From assembly GCA_022571865.1 (NCBI GenBank), contig JACZXA010000003.1:1-61057 (forward strand): a stretch of 61,057 nucleotides of DNA. Reading direction: 5' to 3'. Origin of the DNA: Pseudomonadota bacterium. GTDB lineage: Bacteria > Pseudomonadota > Gammaproteobacteria > Pseudomonadales > Azotimanducaceae. Below, piece by piece: positions 37,253 through 45,963 of the stretch. A program made the translations under genes and the position numbers. Positions within the stretch are counted from its first letter, which is position 1, and the number at the start of each line of letters is the position of its first letter. Under the pieces are notes generated by a model, which worked only from the letters and a program-made list of their open reading frames with translations, was not told the origin of the DNA and made no database searches.

Positions 37253-38635
37253 TCAAAGTGCCTGGTGTGGACCACGACGAACCAACTGACCTCTTCCGGG
37301 CTTGGCAACAACGTCATTCCTTTCGGCAACTACCTCACCGCGGCTAACGGTATATTTTGGCCAGCCTGTCACCTCGAATCCATCGTAGGGAGAATAGTCC
37401 GATCGACTGTGCATCGAAGCACCATCAATCGTTCTGGTAACCTGTTCGTCCCATACGACCATGTCCGCATCACTACCTACGCTGATGGAACCCTTCTTAG
37501 GATAAAGACCGAATAACTTTGCCGGATTTGTTGACGTAACTGCAACAAATTGTTCCAGACTAATTCGCCCACCGAGCACGCCGGTTGAATAGAGCATCGG
37601 CAGACTGGTTTCCAGATCGGCCACACCTTGCTTCAGGTTCGTGGCGTCAAGGGTCGGATCCAGCATCTCGGCCAACTGCCAAGGCGCGTGATCTGTAGCC
37701 AGACAATCGATATTCCCAAACGCCAACGCGGCCCACATCGCATCCACATCCGACTGTTCACGCAACGGGGGTGCGCCGGCGTACTTCGCTCCATCATCCT
37801 GCGCAAATCGGCTGCGGGTGAGATGAAGGTACAAAGGTCTCGTTTCTACATAGACGGGGACCCCGCGACTTCTGCCGTCGTGGCACGCCGCCAGTGCTCT
37901 GGCACTCGCCAGGTGAACAACATAGCTTGGACACCCGGTGGTTTCACAGAATCCGACTACACGATAAGTCGATACCGACTCGGCTTGCACCGGCCTCGAC
38001 TCGGGATAATAACGCGGCTCTGTCTTACCGGCCTCACGCAGCAGGTTACAGCAACAATCGATAATCGCTGCATCTTCACAGTGAATAAGGGCTATTCCTC
38101 CAGCCTCTTTTACGATGCGCATGGCTTCGAGAAATTCCGATACATGCCGATCGAAACTGCGAAACGACAGAAAAAACTTGATGGACGTATGCCCCTCCGC
38201 ATGAAGCGGTGCGATGGCCGCAAGATTGTCTTTGTTTGGATACATGAGAACCGGATGGAAAAAATAGTCAGTTAACGCCAGTCGTTCAGCCTCGGCGTCA
38301 TCGCGAGCGATCGCGTTCGCCATCGTTTCGTCTCGTTCCGGAAAACTCATGTTTCCGACGGTGGTGATGCCTCCCGCCAGGGCCGCACGGGTTCCCGACT
38401 CAAAGTCGTCCGACCATTTCCATCCATCGGCCCGCCGAGTTGGGGGGGTTAGATGAACATGAGGATCCACACCTCCCGGCAACACGAAATGCCCGGTTGC
38501 ATCGATTTCTCTCTCAGCAGACATGTCGCCACCCAGCTGGACGACCTCACCGCCATGGATACCAACATCCACCTGCGCTCTGCTACCGACCGTGACGACG
38601 GTTCCACCCCGAATCAACAGATCCATAGTAGCCAT
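37253..38635 (-). CDS. Dihydropyrimidinase / D-hydantoinase family amidohydrolase
   Basis: A 460-residue cyclic amidohydrolase. The binuclear metal site is complete: H59 and H61 (GGVDPHVHL), the carboxylated Lys153 in TSIKFFLSF, H185 (LIHCED), H241 (VVHLAS) and an Asp in CLATDHAPW. Enzymes of this group open dihydropyrimidines, hydantoins or related rings. RADGWKWSDDFESGT and the CCC stretch near residue 195 do not fix the substrate. First gene of the minus-strand operon that includes the Rieske and PQQ proteins, 57 bp upstream of the Rieske start. Confidence 0.88.
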   Translation of the reverse strand: MATMDLLIRGGTVVTVGSRAQVDVGIHGGEVVQLGGDMSAEREIDATGHFVLPGGVDPHVHLTPPTRRADGWKWSDDFESGTRAALAGGITTVGNMSFPERDETMANAIARDDAEAERLALTDYFFHPVLMYPNKDNLAAIAPLHAEGHTSIKFFLSFRSFDRHVSEFLEAMRIVKEAGGIALIHCEDAAIIDCCCNLLREAGKTEPRYYPESRPVQAESVSTYRVVGFCETTGCPSYVVHLASARALAACHDGRSRGVPVYVETRPLYLHLTRSRFAQDDGAKYAGAPPLREQSDVDAMWAALAFGNIDCLATDHAPWQLAEMLDPTLDATNLKQGVADLETSLPMLYSTGVLGGRISLEQFVAVTSTNPAKLFGLYPKKGSISVGSDADMVVWDEQVTRTIDGASMHSRSDYSPYDGFEVTGWPKYTVSRGEVVAERNDVVAKPGRGQLVRRGPHQAL

Positions 38636-38722
38636 CCCATCCGTTGCGTCTTCGTTCCCTACCTTACCAGGGTAATGTCAACGCCCGCGAACCGGGACTC
38701 TCAGTTTTACTGGCTCTGAATG

Positions 38723-38750
38723 TAAGACGGCTCCCGCAGGAGCCGTCTTA
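38723..38750. terminator. Hairpin terminator, possibly bidirectional
   Basis: A perfect 12-bp stem TAAGACGGCTCC / GGAGCCGTCTTA with a CGCA loop. It lies 20 bp past the stop of the OmpA-like gene, so the minus strand is the likely user. Flanking T-runs are weak on both sides. It also shields the downstream dihydropyrimidinase operon from read-through. Confidence 0.65.
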
Positions 38751-38769
38751 CAAGGACATTTACCAACGG

Positions 38770-40392
38770 TCATCCGTCATCGGTCACCGCGGTTGAGAAC
38801 TGAACACTCGCGACCGATCGCTGCACAACCCAACTCGGCTGAATGACCACATCGATACGACGATTGCGTTTGCGACCTTCTTCCGTCTCGTTATTGGCCA
38901 CGGGGCGTGACTCGCCATATCCGACGGACTGCAGGTTCAGGGGCGAAACAGCCATCGAGGCGAGCAGATGCTGCACGACAGATTCTGCCCGAGACTGGGA
39001 CAAGCTGAGGTTCTGAGCGTCTGAGCCAAAAGCATCGGTATGGCCTTCCACGATCACCCGGCTTTCGGGGAACACGCCGATTGCCTGCTTCAGAATATCC
39101 AGCATCGAGGCATGTTCGGCTTTGAGTTCTGCCGCACCGCTGTCGAAGTTGAGGCCAATCATCCGAATGATGACCGTATCGCCCTGACGAAATACTGCCG
39201 CTTGCTGCGGTTGAAAAAGAGATTCCACCCGGGCAAATCGTTCCCGGTGCCGCGCCTGCTGCTCAAGCAATGTCTCGAGTTCCTCGATCGTCTGGTCACC
39301 CCCACCGAGCAGCTCCTGCATTCTTGCAAGGCGCACATTCAGCAGAGTCACCTGAACCTCACGGTCATCGAGGTCCTGATCCATCAGATCTTTCTCCTCC
39401 TGTAACGCCGCAACCTCATCCATCATCGTCTTCATCTTAAAAATCTGGGTATTGAGCGCTACAACCTGGGCTTCACGATCATTGAGATCCTGATCGAGCC
39501 TGTTCTTGTCGCTCTGCAATTCACCGATTCCCGCCAACAGATTTTCGATTGCCACTTCCTCGCCGTCATCGAAAAACGTCGATCGGTTCAAGGCGGCACC
39601 CAATTTACCGATGGATGCTTCCCACTCCAGCAGCACCGCTTCCAGATTGGTCGTTTTGTCACGAATACTCCGTTGCAGTTTCGACACGTAAATCGCGTGC
39701 AGCGCATTGTGTTTTGCTTCCATCGCCAGGAGTCGCGGCCGGTCGGTGTCGTAGCGGTTGGTGGTAAGTTCCGTTTCTGCTGTTGCAAGCAGAATGCGGG
39801 CGTTGTTGAGTGACATCGGCGCGTACTTTACTGCACGTAACTTTTCAGCCTGGCCGATCAAGTTCTTGGTCTCACTCAAATAGTTGGCTTTGATCGCGGC
39901 AAGTTCGGCTTCGCGGTAGGCGTTTTCCGCCTTGGTTGCATAACGTTGTGCATACTTGATGCTGCCCCGTTCGAGGCGACGGGTCGCTTCCGCAAAATTC
40001 TTTTCGCCCAGATACCAACTGTCGGCTGAGTATTGTGGCGCTTCACTGTCAAAAGCGTCTTGACGGGCCTGAATGGTCGAATCCAACGCAGTCGCCGCAA
40101 TTTCCGCCGCTTGCGCAGATTTGTTGAATCGCTCCTCGGCTCTGGCGAGGTAGCGCCTGATGGAATCGATACTGCCGGCTCTATTGAAGGTACTTTCAGC
40201 CCGCTCGTAGGATCCTACCGCTTCGCGATAACTGACCGACGCCAGCAGCGGTGCATTAAGCTCATCGGCTGCGGCACGAGCCTTGTCGGTAGATTCGAAA
40301 AGCGGGCCGCGCATGCTGGTCAATCCGGCTTCGGCAATGGTGGGTGCCAGCAGCAGCATGGCAACAAAAAATGCGGTGATTCGTTGGGGCAT
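38770..40392 (-). CDS. OmpA family protein with DUF4398-like helical domain
   Basis: A 540-residue envelope protein. A signal peptide (FFVAMLLLAPTIAEA) precedes a long helical region with DUF4398-like character (ADELNAPLLASVSYREAVGS, YSADSWYLGEKNFAEATRRL). A coiled coil carries two close repeats built on KNRLDQDLNDREAQVVALNT and KDLMDQDLDDREVQVTLLNV (about residues 295-365). The C-terminal OmpA domain (about 410-520) binds peptidoglycan: GLNFDSGAAELKAEHASMLD, VEGHTDAFGSDAQNLSLSQS and GYGESRPVANNETEEGRKRN. It probably links outer membrane and murein. Monocistronic. Confidence 0.88.
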   Translation of the reverse strand: MPQRITAFFVAMLLLAPTIAEAGLTSMRGPLFESTDKARAAADELNAPLLASVSYREAVGSYERAESTFNRAGSIDSIRRYLARAEERFNKSAQAAEIAATALDSTIQARQDAFDSEAPQYSADSWYLGEKNFAEATRRLERGSIKYAQRYATKAENAYREAELAAIKANYLSETKNLIGQAEKLRAVKYAPMSLNNARILLATAETELTTNRYDTDRPRLLAMEAKHNALHAIYVSKLQRSIRDKTTNLEAVLLEWEASIGKLGAALNRSTFFDDGEEVAIENLLAGIGELQSDKNRLDQDLNDREAQVVALNTQIFKMKTMMDEVAALQEEKDLMDQDLDDREVQVTLLNVRLARMQELLGGGDQTIEELETLLEQQARHRERFARVESLFQPQQAAVFRQGDTVIIRMIGLNFDSGAAELKAEHASMLDILKQAIGVFPESRVIVEGHTDAFGSDAQNLSLSQSRAESVVQHLLASMAVSPLNLQSVGYGESRPVANNETEEGRKRNRRIDVVIQPSWVVQRSVASVQFSTAVTDDG

Positions 40393-40579
40393 ATGCGTCT
40401 CGTCCGTGAAAACGGTTTTTTCCTTGAGTTATCAACAGATTACGAACCTATACTAAAAAAGGTGTGAACTGTACCTCGTTCGAGCAGGATCCTCGAAGCG
40501 ATTCACCAAAATCGGAGAACTATGTCTTGAATGTTCGAGCATGTTTAACTGATTGTTTACTCTCAAGGGAGTCAACTTC

Positions 40580-41503
40580 GTGACACATACGTTGGTGAGA
40601 CGAGATACGACCACCTTCAAAAGACGACAATCCATCACGTGGCGGTTGCTTGGGGTCGCCTGGTCTGTAGTCGTGATGACATCAGGTACGTTGACGTATG
40701 CCGCCGAGGTCGGACCTGACAACGGCACTCTCGTCATCGTGGGTGGGGGTGCGGGGCCTGACATACTCAAACAATTTGTTGAACTCGCTGGTGGTCCCGA
40801 AGCCCCACTGGTGGTGATCCCAACCGCCCAGGGTGCACGTTCCTATGACCGCTTCCATCGCGTAGCGGTATTGCTCCGCGAGGCAGCGGGCGCGAAAGAT
40901 GTGGTTGTGATCCATACGGACGATCGCGCGGAGGCCGATTCGGAGCCGTTCGTTGCACCGATCAGACGTGCCCGGGGGGTTTGGTTTTCAGGTGGGCGAC
41001 AATGGCGTCTCGCCGATTCCTATCTCGCCACCCGCACCCATTACGAACTCGATGCGCTGCTCGCCCGGGGCGGAGTCATAGGCGGCAGTTCCGCAGGAGC
41101 CACCATTCAAGGTTCGTACCTGGCGCGAGGTGACACCTCAACCAACACCATCATGATGGGCGATCATGAACGGGGCTTCGGCTTCCTGCGCAACACCGCT
41201 ATCGATCAGCACCTGTTGCGACGAAATCGCCATTTCGATCTGATCGAGATCGTCAAAGCTCGACCCGAGCTGCTCGGCATCGGTCTCGACGAGAACACCG
41301 GTATCCTGGTACGGGGCGACAGCTTCCGGGTGATCGGGGAAAGTTACGTTGCCATCTACGACCACGGTCGACTGCTGGCCAACGGAGGCCGCTTCTACTT
41401 CCTCGAGCCCGGTGACACGTTCGACCTCAAGGAGCGCATTCCCCACAGTGGCACGCCGCGCTCCGAACCATTCTCCAACATCCGTGAACAAAACTGGCCA
41501 TAA
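40580..41503 (+). CDS. Cyanophycinase-like S51 peptidase, exported
   Basis: A 307-residue peptidase of family S51. It has a likely signal or anchor (WRLLGVAWSVVVMTSGTLTY), a nucleotide-like first strand (GTLVIVGGGAGPDIL), the catalytic serine about residue 171 in VIGGSSAGATIQGSYLA, and FSGGRQWRLADS ahead of it. Extracellular cyanophycinases hydrolyse cyanophycin (Asp-Arg polymer); other S51 members are dipeptidases. The export signal points to scavenging of external polymer. GTG 40580 has GGGAG 8 bp upstream; a TTG at 40553 is the alternative. Confidence 0.85.
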   Translation: MTHTLVRRDTTTFKRRQSITWRLLGVAWSVVVMTSGTLTYAAEVGPDNGTLVIVGGGAGPDILKQFVELAGGPEAPLVVIPTAQGARSYDRFHRVAVLLREAAGAKDVVVIHTDDRAEADSEPFVAPIRRARGVWFSGGRQWRLADSYLATRTHYELDALLARGGVIGGSSAGATIQGSYLARGDTSTNTIMMGDHERGFGFLRNTAIDQHLLRRNRHFDLIEIVKARPELLGIGLDENTGILVRGDSFRVIGESYVAIYDHGRLLANGGRFYFLEPGDTFDLKERIPHSGTPRSEPFSNIREQNWP

Positions 41504-41568
41504 AACGTTTCGAGGTGTCCGCTCAACAGACAGACTTGGCCGCATGCCGCTGAACAAGCCGCATCGTT

Positions 41569-41784
41569 CCCTACGATCTGGCCTGGCTGGAAAGATTCGA
41601 CGCGGAGCTGGTTGCGATACATCACATCCGCAGTACCGCCATCCCGGGACCATGGGGCAAAACCTGGGATCGACAACCGGGTGCCGATCAGAGCATCGAC
41701 TCGATAGCGCATTGTGATCAAGTGCTGGAGTTGCTCGGTAAAAAAACACCACGAAGCGCCCGGTTACCCACCCAGCCTCGCTAA
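41569..41784 (+). pseudogene. GrpB (UPF0157) family remnant
   Basis: A 72-codon frame without a start. PYDLAWLERFDAEL and HHIRSTAIPG match the family's opening (PYDxxWxxxF...E and IxHIGSTAVPG). The residues between these two blocks are missing, and the AKPxxDI motif that should follow is scrambled (GKTWDRQPGA). A second trace, IELKRQNKTGMGQYLREKAA near 41860-41930, may be its C-terminus. The gene is decayed by deletions, not by one homopolymer slip. Confidence 0.55.
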
Positions 41785-42059
41785 CGTCAACGCACCGCTG
41801 TAGTTTCGAGACTATTTGCCCAAACACGACGATGCGAGGGATTGCTATCAGGCGTCATGATTGAACTCAAACGGCAGAACAAGACCGGCATGGGACAGTA
41901 TTTACGCGAAAAGGCAGCTGTATCGTTTAGAGCAAATTTTCATAGGTAAGCAGTGAATTAACTATATTAATTTATTTTCTATAAAAGATTGATATTTTTA
42001 ATTACTGACCCAATAATCCTCTGTAAAGTCAATATCACCAACATTATCTGGAGGCCGAC
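41785..42059 (+). promoter_or_regulatory. AT-rich leader of the pentapeptide-repeat operon
   Basis: A strongly AT-rich block (about 41935-42010) in otherwise GC-rich surroundings precedes a GGAGG ribosome binding site and the ATG at 42060. TATATTAATTTATTTTC and TTGATATTTTTAATTAC contain several possible -10 elements, but no single promoter can be fixed by eye. The block is a candidate for H-NS-type silencing or an UP element. Confidence 0.4.
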
Positions 42060-43292
42060 ATGGACGCCAGCGTAGAGCCTGTCAAACGAGTCGAAGCCTT
42101 ACAGGCTGAGGGCAAAATCTCAGCCGAAGAGGCTGGCCGGTTGATCGATGCCATTACCAAACTGGCTTTGGATTCGAAACCCCAGGATGAGAAATCCGAT
42201 CGTTCAACGGCGTCCAGAACACAGGCACCAAGATCGGCCGCCGCAAAAACAACTTCGAACGACCGGGATTACGATGACGCACGCGATCGCCAACATCGAC
42301 GCGACGAGAGACATCGACGTCATCGCAGACGGCACGAGGAAAAGGGTCGGCATCGATCCGAAGGTTTTCAGTGGAAATGGGACTTGGGAGACCTGAATAT
42401 CAATGAACATCTGGGTGGTTTCATCTCGGACGCCGTGTCGAGCGCTTTTAGCGAACTGTTACGGGGTGATGGCCTCAGCAAATTTCGCGGCATCGATGGC
42501 AGGTGGGTGAACGACACCAACCACGCACAGGTTTCACACCTCGAAACGCCAACGGGTGAGGGTTTCACGGTCGAAAACAACAGGATAAGCGCGGCACATA
42601 TCGCGAAGCTGGTGCTCGAAGACTCCAAATTCATAGACAACTCGCTGCAGGGCGGCCGTATTTACGATCTTACCCTCCGCAATAGTGAGATCAGCCACAA
42701 CCAACTCCATGGGGCGTCCATCACCGAAAGCGAACTCATCGATTCCACACTCAAGAACGCCAAGTTGAATGGCGCTTCTTTTGATAAGCTCGAACTCCGT
42801 CAAGCCGAGATCGACGGCGGTGAATGGAACGGCGCCAACATGAAAAATGTCGTTCTCGACAACAGCCGTTTGATTGAGATCGTGATCAAAGGCGGACGAT
42901 TCAAAGACGTCACGTTGGAGGCTGACACGGTTGTTGAACGGTTGCGTTTGGTCGGCTCGTCGTGGCGACGGTGTAAGCTTTCCAACACGACATTTCAGGA
43001 CGTGAAAATGTCCAGGCAAGACATCAGCGATCTGGTGTGTGAGTCAACCGTATTGATCGATGTTAGATTCAAATCCGATTGGCAGAAACCAGTCAAAGAC
43101 CTGACAATGCGAAACTTCCAGGCGAAAAACGTGCGCTTTCGCGATTGCGAATTCGACAAAACCGAGTTTCTCGACTGCGCAATCGATGGGTTGACCTTCG
43201 AAGGCGTGGATTTCTCAGGGCTGACGCTCACCAAGTCGAGCGAGTTCGAGGAACTCGCAAAACGAACACGCCGGAGCACAAGTCATGGGTAA
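42060..43292 (+). CDS. SHOCT-like / pentapeptide-repeat protein
   Basis: A 410-residue protein. Residues 8-30 (KRVEALQAEGKISAEEAGRL) form a SHOCT-like short helical motif. A polar, His/Arg-rich linker follows (residues 60-100, with RRDERHRRHRRRHEEKGRHR). From about 165 to 395 it is built of pentapeptide-type A(D/N)LXX repeats such as LRNSEISHNQLHGASITESE and GASFDKLELRQAEIDGGEWN, which fold as a right-handed beta-helix. GGAGG precedes the ATG. It overlaps the DUF2089 gene by 8 bp. The pairing of a SHOCT-type motif with a DUF2089 neighbour suggests a regulator-target pair; the function is unknown. Confidence 0.75.
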   Translation: MDASVEPVKRVEALQAEGKISAEEAGRLIDAITKLALDSKPQDEKSDRSTASRTQAPRSAAAKTTSNDRDYDDARDRQHRRDERHRRHRRRHEEKGRHRSEGFQWKWDLGDLNINEHLGGFISDAVSSAFSELLRGDGLSKFRGIDGRWVNDTNHAQVSHLETPTGEGFTVENNRISAAHIAKLVLEDSKFIDNSLQGGRIYDLTLRNSEISHNQLHGASITESELIDSTLKNAKLNGASFDKLELRQAEIDGGEWNGANMKNVVLDNSRLIEIVIKGGRFKDVTLEADTVVERLRLVGSSWRRCKLSNTTFQDVKMSRQDISDLVCESTVLIDVRFKSDWQKPVKDLTMRNFQAKNVRFRDCEFDKTEFLDCAIDGLTFEGVDFSGLTLTKSSEFEELAKRTRRSTSHG

Positions 43293-43662
43293 CACACTCG
43301 CGCTCGGAAGCCCTTGCCCGGCCTGTGCACAGCCCATGCATCCAATAGTCCTGGAATGCGTATGCGGGGTTCGTGTCGAGGCGCCCATCTCCGTTAACGA
43401 GTTCGCGGCGCTCTCTCCTGAGCAACTGCATCTGCTACGGATTTTTGTGAAATGCGAAGGGCGAATTCGAGATATGGAAGCCGCGCTTGGGATCAGTTAC
43501 CCCACGGTCAAGACCCGCATCAAAGAACTCAAAGACGCACTGCAGATCGTTGACGACGGATCGATGGATGAGCCACCGCGGCTCGATCTAGACGAGGTAT
43601 TGTCCGGACTGGAAACTGGCGACCTGACCGCGGATGAAGCGATCGATCGCTTGAAGGATTAA
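43285..43662 (+). CDS. DUF2089 family zinc-ribbon/HTH protein
   Basis: A 125-residue DUF2089 protein. The N-terminal zinc ribbon has CPACAQPM and CVCGVRVEAP. A helix-turn-helix-like part follows: LSPEQLHLLRIFVKCEGRIR and LGISYPTVKTRIKELKDAL. The C-terminus LETGDLTADEAIDRLKD echoes the SHOCT-like motif of the upstream protein. DUF2089 proteins are thought to be small transcription regulators. It overlaps the preceding gene by 8 bp, so they are co-translated. Confidence 0.85.
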   Translation: MGNTLALGSPCPACAQPMHPIVLECVCGVRVEAPISVNEFAALSPEQLHLLRIFVKCEGRIRDMEAALGISYPTVKTRIKELKDALQIVDDGSMDEPPRLDLDEVLSGLETGDLTADEAIDRLKD

Positions 43663-43806
43663 CCCCCGTCATTTCTTGGTAGGTGCTCCAACCAAGCCTT
43701 GGCCCTATCCCAGGACCAAGTTTTCGTGTTGGTTATACTCACCCCAAGTTCTCAATTCGTTCTCAATCCAAACTGATTCGAACAGCGACCGCCGACCACG
43801 ACAGGG

Positions 43807-44421
43807 ATGACCCACGTGCAAATTCTGCTGGAAACCAGACGACTGATTCTGCGCCCGTTCACGGCAGATGACGCCGAACACCTTTTTGCCCTCGATAACG
43901 ACCCTGTGGTCATGCGCTACATCAACGGCGGCATACCGATTTCGATCGAAATCATCGAAAAAGAAATCCTTCCCGTTTTCCTGCGACACGACGATCGATT
44001 TCCACTGTACGGTTTCTGGGCAGCCATAGACAAAACCAGTCAAAGGTTCTTAGGCTGGTTCGTTTTCAGAACACTGGGTGACGACCCTCATAAAGTGGCA
44101 ATCGGCTACCGGTTTCACCAATACGCCTGGGGATTGGGATATGCAACCGAAGGCGCCCGCGCACTGATCGACAAAGGTTTTCGTGAAAACGGTGTCACCT
44201 GTGTTACCGCCACTGCATATGAAGAGAATCAGGCTTCCCGACGGGTAATGGAAAAACTTGGTATGACGTTACAACGTTCCTTCCGAATCACCTCCAAGGA
44301 CATCGCAAACACCGACACCGCCTATACAACACCCGCAGAGGTTTGGGATGGCTATGACGTGGAGTATTCCCTGGGGATCGTCGAGTGGAGGGAATTCAGC
44401 AACTCCCTGAAAAGCGATTGA
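43807..44421 (+). CDS. GNAT family N-acetyltransferase (RimJ/RimL type)
   Basis: A 204-residue acetyltransferase. LLETRRLILRPFTADDAEHL is the family opening, IGYRFHQYAWGLGYATEGAR holds the acetyl-CoA pyrophosphate loop (WGLGYATEG), and ATAYEENQASRRVMEKLGMT is motif B. The type acetylates N-terminal or side-chain amines; the substrate is unknown. AGGG lies 9 bp before GTG 43816, which is an alternative start. Monocistronic. Confidence 0.88.
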   Translation: MTHVQILLETRRLILRPFTADDAEHLFALDNDPVVMRYINGGIPISIEIIEKEILPVFLRHDDRFPLYGFWAAIDKTSQRFLGWFVFRTLGDDPHKVAIGYRFHQYAWGLGYATEGARALIDKGFRENGVTCVTATAYEENQASRRVMEKLGMTLQRSFRITSKDIANTDTAYTTPAEVWDGYDVEYSLGIVEWREFSNSLKSD

Positions 44422-44940
44422 TCCTGCACTTCATCCATGCATCTTGAAAACGTCGACTTAGGCCAAGTATGCGATGGGTAACTTCCTCCCGGATATTGCT
44501 CGAGTACGCAGAGTTCGGATTGTTAAAGGGCGTGTAATATTTCCTCCGACGCCTTCGTTACATACTGGGTTGTATACGCAAGACTTACAGAACGTCGGCT
44601 TTCGGGCACAGGTCGAAATAGACCAACGACTAGGTGAGAGTTACGCCGGTTTAAGGTGTTTATGCTCGTTTGGCGAGAATACACGGCGGCCGCGATATTT
44701 TCGCTTCAGGTAACAAGTAATTCTCCGGTTCATGACGCCGTGGTGCGCAATGTCTCCCGCATCCATTTCAGAAGACCAGCCGCCGAGGTCGCCCATCAGC
44801 TTTCTGCCTTCTAGCATTGGAGGGTTGGGCTGGGGCGCTCGTATTATCATAAACTCTGGTTCGACTCCTGAGGTTTCCGTCTAACCTTAAACTAGTGGCT
44901 GCTCCTGGGTGCCGAATCGCGACCGTTCAAGTGCCTCTCC
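44422..44940. other. Intergenic stretch upstream of the recombinase
   Basis: No gene could be supported. A 70-codon minus-strand frame (44641-44850) has no ribosome binding site or known motif. No tRNA or recognisable attachment-site duplicate was found by eye. Confidence 0.4.
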
Positions 44941-44974
44941 AACTGAGGACACTATACGTGTAATGTCCTCAGTT
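44941..44974. promoter_or_regulatory. 34-bp near-palindrome before the recombinase gene
   Basis: The 11-bp arms AACTGAGGACA and TGTCCTCAGTT are perfect inverted repeats around a 12-bp centre (CTATACGTGTAA) that is itself almost palindromic. It ends 22 bp before the recombinase ATG. It could be an operator for the recombinase promoter or a strand-exchange site for it: tyrosine recombinase core sites are inverted arms around a short spacer. Confidence 0.65.
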
Positions 44975-44996
44975 CCTGCTATTCTGATCAGTAACC

Positions 44997-45611
44997 ATGG
45001 GTACTAAAACGAAGAAAAAGAAATCGACCAACGGGCGTAATGTCCGCAGTACCCGAAAGAAGCCTACTGATCTTCACGAAAAAGACCGAAACTACTTCTT
45101 TGGAGATGAGATCGAGCAACTCCTCGAAGAAGCTAAGAAGAACCGATACGGCATCCGCGATAACCTGATCATCCTCATGATGTACCGGCATGGCTTTCGG
45201 GTGAGTGAACTGGTTAATGTGACCCTAAAGGACATCGACCTGAAGCGAGCACGGATTTGGGTGCAGCGTGTGAAAGGGAGTCTCTCCACTGAGCAGCCTA
45301 TCCCTGGCGACGAGCTCCGAGCCATTCGACGATACCTCAAGGAGCGGGATAGTGAACTGCCCTGGCTGTTCGTCAGCGAGCGACGCCAGCAATTGTCCCG
45401 CAAAGCGCTCAATACCATGCTCGAACGGATGGGGGAGCGCCTGGGGCTTCACGCACACCCTCACAAGCTCAGACATTCATGCGGATATTACCTGGCGGAC
45501 AAGGGGATTGATTTCAGAGTGATCCAGGATTACCTGGGGCACAGGGATCCGAAGCACACGATGATCTACACGCGAATAGCGGGGAGTCGATTCGAAGGTC
45601 TGTGGCGATAG
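44997..45611 (+). CDS. Tyrosine recombinase (FimB/phage-integrase type)
   Basis: A 204-residue site-specific recombinase with the full catalytic set: Arg68 (RHGFRVSEL), His156 and Arg159 (HPHKLRHSCGYYL), His182 (YLGHRDP) and nucleophile Tyr191 (TMIYTR). A lysine-rich N-terminus (KTKKKKSTNGRN) replaces the usual core-binding domain, as in the short FimB/FimE class that inverts DNA. No adjacent phage genes are present. The 34-bp palindrome just upstream and the repeat-separated array about 2 kb downstream make it a candidate for DNA rearrangement here, but no direct link is shown. Confidence 0.9.
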   Translation: MGTKTKKKKSTNGRNVRSTRKKPTDLHEKDRNYFFGDEIEQLLEEAKKNRYGIRDNLIILMMYRHGFRVSELVNVTLKDIDLKRARIWVQRVKGSLSTEQPIPGDELRAIRRYLKERDSELPWLFVSERRQQLSRKALNTMLERMGERLGLHAHPHKLRHSCGYYLADKGIDFRVIQDYLGHRDPKHTMIYTRIAGSRFEGLWR

Positions 45612-45963
45612 GGGAGGGGAGATGTGCCAGTTGCTTTACAGCATTCTTCCCGATAGCGGACATAAAAAATGGCTCCAAAATATTCCGCTTAGTGCCCTGA
45701 ACGGACCTCATCGGATTCACTAGCTTTATCACTTACGGGTGTTTTCTAAAGCAGTTTCGAGTTGAGATCGCCATTAATCCACGGCAAGGCCAGCCCATCA
45801 CTCACGTCGATTAACGATCTATTCGCTAGGAATTCGGTATTCAGCTCAACACTCTCTAGCGTTACTCAGTAGATGCGATCATCGTGCTTTCAGACCGGCG
45901 GTGGAGTCCAGTGTAGTCTTCGGCTCGCCGTTTCCACCCGCCATCGCGGGCGCCGAGTGTCGC
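45612..45963. other. Intergenic stretch with a possible inverted repeat copy
   Basis: No gene seen. On the minus strand, about 45640-45712 contains GGTCCGTTCAGGGCA, later GCGGAATA and ATGTCCGCT. These are blocks of the array repeat in reverse orientation and altered order. It may be a degenerate copy. Confidence 0.3.

Noticed and set aside
44641-44850. A 69-codon minus-strand frame before the recombinase
   Set aside because: No ribosome binding site, motif or homologous pattern recognised. Length is within chance expectation.
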